The translations under genes and the position numbers were made by a program. From NCBI GenBank assembly GCA_945862145.1, contig CAMAXE010000005.1, forward strand, positions 35,314-99,313: a stretch of 64,000 nucleotides of DNA, written 5' to 3'. The notes under the pieces were generated by a model that was given only the letters and a program-made list of their open reading frames with translations, was not told where the DNA came from and ran no database searches. The stretch is from Klebsiella pneumoniae (GTDB lineage: Bacteria; Pseudomonadota; Gammaproteobacteria; Pseudomonadales; UBA5518). Position 1 is the first letter of the stretch; the number at the start of each line of letters is the position of its first letter. Shown here piece after piece: positions 60,632-64,000 of this stretch.

Positions 60632-61581
60632 GGGGCGGGTGTGTCTGTGTCGATGAATTCCACGGCCGGTTTGGGCCGCCGATCCATGCGCAGGCTGAAC
60701 ACGTCGCGGGCTGCGTAGTGGCCCACGCCATCGAAAAACCACTTGATCAAGCCGATCCGCGCGAGATCGATCTCGGCGAGCACCAGGGTCTCCGTATCGA
60801 AAACTGGCGGCGCGAGATACTCCCCACCGGGGGCAATGATGGCGCTGCCGCCGTGCGTGTGGAAATGCGCCGCCGTGCGGTCAGGGGCCGGAACGCCCGC
60901 GCCCACCCGGTCGGGCGACATGAGCTCGCGCGCCACGATGACGAAGCAACCGTTCTCGTGCGAGAGATGCCGCGTGGAGGCATCGATCAGCCCGTCGATG
61001 AAGGCGTGTCCGGGCCAGGCGGCCGCGTGGATCTCTTCACCCATCTCGCAGAGTGCATAGCGCGCGGGCGCCATCTGGTGCTCGAAACAGTTGAGACCGC
61101 CCAGCTTGCCGAGTGGCGTGTCGTAGACCGCGAGATCCGAGCCGTCACCCCTGCCCCAGACGAGCCGCTCTGCCTGCGTCGGGATCAGCTTGCGGTGATT
61201 GCCGAGCAAGCGACCATCCGCGCCGATGTAGGCGAGCGAGCAGTAGATCGTGCTGCCCACGCGCTCGTTGTGCCCCATCACCACCGTCATGCTGTGCTCG
61301 GCGGCAGCGGCGCGGATCAGCCCGAACTCAGGGCCATCGAGGCTCACGGCACGCTCGAAAAGAAGCTGGCGGTAGACCTGATACTCCGGGTCTGAAGGCA
61401 TGATGCCCGACCAGTACGGATAGCCGACCAGCCAGGCCTCGGGAAAGACCAGCAGCCGCGCGCCCTGCACGGCCGCCTCGGCAATCGCCGCGACCGCTTT
61501 TTCCGCACCGCGCATCGGCTCGAGGAATTCCGGCGCCCACTGGACCGCGCCCGCCACGAAACTGCCTGCGAATCTGCTCAT
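60628..61581 (-). CDS. nitrilase (carbon-nitrogen hydrolase superfamily)
   Basis: A 317-residue nitrilase. The catalytic triad is E48 (FPEAW), K131 (NHRKLIPT) and C165 (GGLNCFEHQ). ERLVWGRGDGSDL is a typical branch-1 nitrilase motif, so direct nitrile hydrolysis to acid and ammonia is likelier than amidase activity. I chose the ATG at 61581 because GGAGG lies six bases upstream. An eight-residue extension to 61605 is less likely. The gene is coupled to the cytochrome c gene and flanked by TonB-dependent receptors. The natural nitrile is unknown. Confidence 0.9.
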   Translation of the reverse strand: MSRFAGSFVAGAVQWAPEFLEPMRGAEKAVAAIAEAAVQGARLLVFPEAWLVGYPYWSGIMPSDPEYQVYRQLLFERAVSLDGPEFGLIRAAAAEHSMTVVMGHNERVGSTIYCSLAYIGADGRLLGNHRKLIPTQAERLVWGRGDGSDLAVYDTPLGKLGGLNCFEHQMAPARYALCEMGEEIHAAAWPGHAFIDGLIDASTRHLSHENGCFVIVARELMSPDRVGAGVPAPDRTAAHFHTHGGSAIIAPGGEYLAPPVFDTETLVLAEIDLARIGLIKWFFDGVGHYAARDVFSLRMDRRPKPAVEFIDTDTPAP

Positions 61582-61749
61582 GCCGAGCCTCCAGCAACAC
61601 ACCACCTGTCCGGCATCAGACTACCTCAGCCCGACTCAGGGCCAACAGCCTAAACCCGGCGACACAGCGTTGCTCCCGGCGAGTAAGACGCCCTACCCAA
61701 AAGCTCCGCTGCGAGCCGGCATGGACCGGCGCGCAGCGCTGCAGATGTG

Positions 61750-64000
61750 TCAGAACCGGTACGAGCCCGTGACGCCCATGATCCGCGGCGTGCCCACGTG
61801 CGAGAAGGTGGTGGCCGCAAAGAACAGGTTGCCGTCGAAGGGAATACGGAACTTGCTCACCGCATAGCTCTCGTCGGTGCAATTGCGGCACCAGGCTGCG
61901 AGTTCCCACTTCTCGTCCGGCGTCTTCACACCGGCGCGCAGGGTGAGCAGCGCGTAGCCATCCTGATCGGTGTCGTAACTCTGGATTTCGGCCGAGAGGC
62001 GCTGGTCGGTACGCATGAACACGTTGCCGTTCAGGAACAGCGTGAGCGCGTCACTGACCGGCGTCTCGAAGTTCGCGCCGACGGTGCCGGTCCACTCCGA
62101 GGCGAAAGGCAGGTCCTGACCATCGAGATCGGCCACACCGGACAGCGCGCCGGTACCGTTGTCGTAGGTGGCATCGAGCCACTGTACCGAGGCGTTCAGC
62201 GTGAGGGCCTCAGTGACCGCCAGCGTGCCCTCGAGCTCTACACCCTGCGAGGTCGCGCCCTTGGCCGTGGACACGGCGAAGGCACCATCAGCCGGTCGCA
62301 GCACCTGAACCTGCAGGTCATCGAACTGGGTGTGCCATGCGGCCACCAGCAAGCGCAGCCGCTGATCGAGGAGATCGGATTTCAGTCCGATCTCGACACT
62401 GTCGGCGGTTTCCTTGTCGAAAGTCGGGTCCTGACCGGGCAGCGGGCCGACCGGGCCACCGGGAGTCAGGAGAAACTGCGTGCCCGCCGCATCGCGGGTC
62501 ATGCTGATGCCGCCCGACTTGTAACCGTGGGTGTAGCTGACATAGCCCATGACGTTCTCGGCGAAGTCGTACTGAAGGCTCGCCGTGTAGGTCGGCTCGC
62601 TGTCGTCTTTCTGAGCGTCGTAGTCGTATACGAAACCGAGCGGGAACACGGTGGGAATGGGCGGACCACCGGGTGCGACGGGCTGGTCGTTGACCAGGGA
62701 GCCGTCCTTCTGGTCGTCGGTGTAGCGGCCGCCCAGCGTGAGCGCGAGACGGTCGTTGATGTGCAGGGTGCCTTGGGCAAAGGCCGCCATGGACTCGGTC
62801 TCCTGCTCGAAGGAGGCGAGGTAGGCGCGGTAGTTCGGCGCGTGCCAGAAGAAAATGCCGCCGAAGCTGCCCTGGCTGCCCCAGATGAACTCGTTCTCGA
62901 GTTCGATCTTTTCCTTGGAGTAATAGGCACCCACGGTCCACTCGAAGCCGCTCGCGATGCTATCGGAATCCCCGGCGAGACGCAGTTCCTGCGACAGCAG
63001 CGAGACCTTGGGCAGGTTCTGGTTCGACAGCAGCGTATCGACCCCGGTGAAGTCGTTGTCCTTGAAGTTGCTGTCCTGGTAATCGCGCCAGGCGCTGATC
63101 GAGGTGAGCGCCGCGGCGCCGAAGTCCCAGTTGATCTCCGCCGACAACCCCTTGTCCTTGGCCTTCAGGCGTGGATCGACGTTCAGGTCGACCTTGTAGT
63201 CCTCGATGTTGGCCGGATCAATGACCTGCGAGCCGATGGAGCCTGCGATGGGGCCATTGAAGGCTCCCGAACGCGGATCGTTCTCGTAGCGCAGCGCGGT
63301 GCAGCAGGCCTCGTCGAGTTCGGCGTAGTCGGCGATCACGCGGATGCTGAGATCGTCGGTGGGCACCAGCAGCAACTGGCCACGCAGGCTGTAGCGGTCG
63401 AGGTCGTTGATCTCCTTGCCCGTCACCACGTTGTCGAGCCAGCCGTCGCCCTTGGCCCAGGAGCCGGTCAGGCGCAGTGCGGCCGTGGAACTGAGCGGCA
63501 GGTTCACCATGCCGTTGGCGCGCACACGGTTGTATTCCTCGTAGCTCAGGTCGACGGAGCCGGCGGTCTTCTCGAGATCGGGTTTGTGCGTGTACATGGT
63601 CACGACGCCGCCCGAGGTGTTCTTGCCGAAGAGCGTGCCCTGCGGGCCCTTCAGCACTTCGATGCGCTCCATATCGACCAGATCGGTGCTGGCGAGAAGG
63701 CCGGAGCGGCTGCGGTAGACACCATCAAGGAAGGTGGCGACCGTGGGCTCGAAACCCATGTTGAAGACGGAGGTGCCAAGGCCACGCAGTGCGAACGCGG
63801 TGCCCTGCGAGGGCGGATCGACAGCGCGGACCTCAAGGGCCGGCACGGCAGCGCGCAAATCAAAGATATCGTTCACCACTGCGGACCTCAGGGCATCACC
63901 CGACAGCGCTGAGATGGCGATAGGCACGTCCTGCAGTGACTGCTCGCGTTTCTGCGCCGTCACGATGATTTCCTCGAGCGCGGCCTGCGAGAAGGCTGGC
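61750..64000 (-). CDS. TonB-dependent receptor (5' end beyond window)
   Basis: At least 749 residues are encoded. The first readable residues are the end of a signal peptide (AFSQAA), and translation continues to the left edge as LEEIIVTAQKREQSLQDVPI. The apparent GTG at 63961-63963 is an internal valine. Plug motifs include IEVLKGPQGTLFGKNTSGG, and the barrel has YTHGYKSGGISMTRDA. It ends in SYRF, the normal terminal phenylalanine. It takes up an unidentified substrate. It lies upstream of the nitrilase on the same strand with 168 bases between. Confidence 0.92.
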   Translation of the reverse strand, partial: PAFSQAALEEIIVTAQKREQSLQDVPIAISALSGDALRSAVVNDIFDLRAAVPALEVRAVDPPSQGTAFALRGLGTSVFNMGFEPTVATFLDGVYRSRSGLLASTDLVDMERIEVLKGPQGTLFGKNTSGGVVTMYTHKPDLEKTAGSVDLSYEEYNRVRANGMVNLPLSSTAALRLTGSWAKGDGWLDNVVTGKEINDLDRYSLRGQLLLVPTDDLSIRVIADYAELDEACCTALRYENDPRSGAFNGPIAGSIGSQVIDPANIEDYKVDLNVDPRLKAKDKGLSAEINWDFGAAALTSISAWRDYQDSNFKDNDFTGVDTLLSNQNLPKVSLLSQELRLAGDSDSIASGFEWTVGAYYSKEKIELENEFIWGSQGSFGGIFFWHAPNYRAYLASFEQETESMAAFAQGTLHINDRLALTLGGRYTDDQKDGSLVNDQPVAPGGPPIPTVFPLGFVYDYDAQKDDSEPTYTASLQYDFAENVMGYVSYTHGYKSGGISMTRDAAGTQFLLTPGGPVGPLPGQDPTFDKETADSVEIGLKSDLLDQRLRLLVAAWHTQFDDLQVQVLRPADGAFAVSTAKGATSQGVELEGTLAVTEALTLNASVQWLDATYDNGTGALSGVADLDGQDLPFASEWTGTVGANFETPVSDALTLFLNGNVFMRTDQRLSAEIQSYDTDQDGYALLTLRAGVKTPDEKWELAAWCRNCTDESYAVSKFRIPFDGNLFFAATTFSHVGTPRIMGVTGSYRF

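Noticed and set aside
61747..63912. 721-codon plus-strand frame opposite the second TonB-dependent receptor
   Set aside because: It lacks any recognisable motif and mirrors the receptor codons. The minus-strand frame has plug and barrel signatures.

Overview
The window reads as chromosomal DNA of a GC-rich Gram-negative bacterium, most likely a gammaproteobacterium with an aquatic, catabolically broad lifestyle. The pointers are a YheS-type ABC-F protein, an E. coli Can-like beta carbonic anhydrase, two TonB-dependent receptors with EEIIVTAQKR-type plugs, a two-partner secretion locus, sulfotransferases in an exopolysaccharide cluster and a diheme cytochrome c. The species cannot be fixed from sequence reading alone. 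I see no rRNA, tRNA, CRISPR array, insertion sequence or transposase.

Layout. (1) 1-4865: the start of an acyl-CoA dehydrogenase, a DUF35 zinc-ribbon/OB-fold protein overlapping an SCP-x-type thiolase, carbonic anhydrase, YheS, and a convergent single-domain STAS protein. (2) 5175-23648: a surface-polysaccharide region. A TPR-SPINDLY glycosyltransferase and an RTX calcium-binding protein on the plus strand face a minus-strand block. That block holds two GT4 glycosyltransferases, a flippase, a beta-helix lyase-like protein, an O-antigen ligase/polymerase, three tandem sulfotransferases, a Wzc-like co-polymerase/kinase with a damaged Walker B, a Wza-like exporter, a small periplasmic protein and an orphan secretin. 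The genes overlap by 1-4 bases at many junctions. The product is plausibly a sulfated exopolysaccharide. A priming sugar transferase lies apart at 47466-48347, behind a perfect CRP-type palindrome. (3) 24013-27357: a hipBA-type toxin-antitoxin pair, a strong terminator, and a PstS-like periplasmic protein carrying a repeat domain familiar from phage structural proteins.

(4) 27538-47280, minus strand: the most unusual part. It is a 19.7 kb apparent operon with nine genes in the order TpsB transporter, a DUF2341-LamG-ExbB fusion, ExbD, TonB, porin, coiled-coil periplasmic protein, YbjN-like protein, small secreted protein and a 3855-residue filamentous-haemagglutinin-type TpsA. A private, sensor-like ExbB-ExbD-TonB energy system appears to be built into a two-partner secretion locus. 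I regard this as the best candidate for an undescribed system here.

(5) 48595-55156: mixed small genes, including an NTF2-like protein, a formylglycine-enzyme-like lipoprotein, a lytic transglycosylase, a CYTH protein translationally coupled to a pseudo-receiver, an SDR, and a divergent pair of an ornithine-cyclodeaminase-family protein and a PLP dehydratase resembling the iminosuccinate reductase/hydroxyaspartate dehydratase pair. (6) 55212-64000: an amino-acid permease, a TonB-dependent receptor, a TauD-family dioxygenase, a diheme cytochrome c, a nitrilase and the main part of a second TonB-dependent receptor, which together look like an uptake-and-catabolism island.
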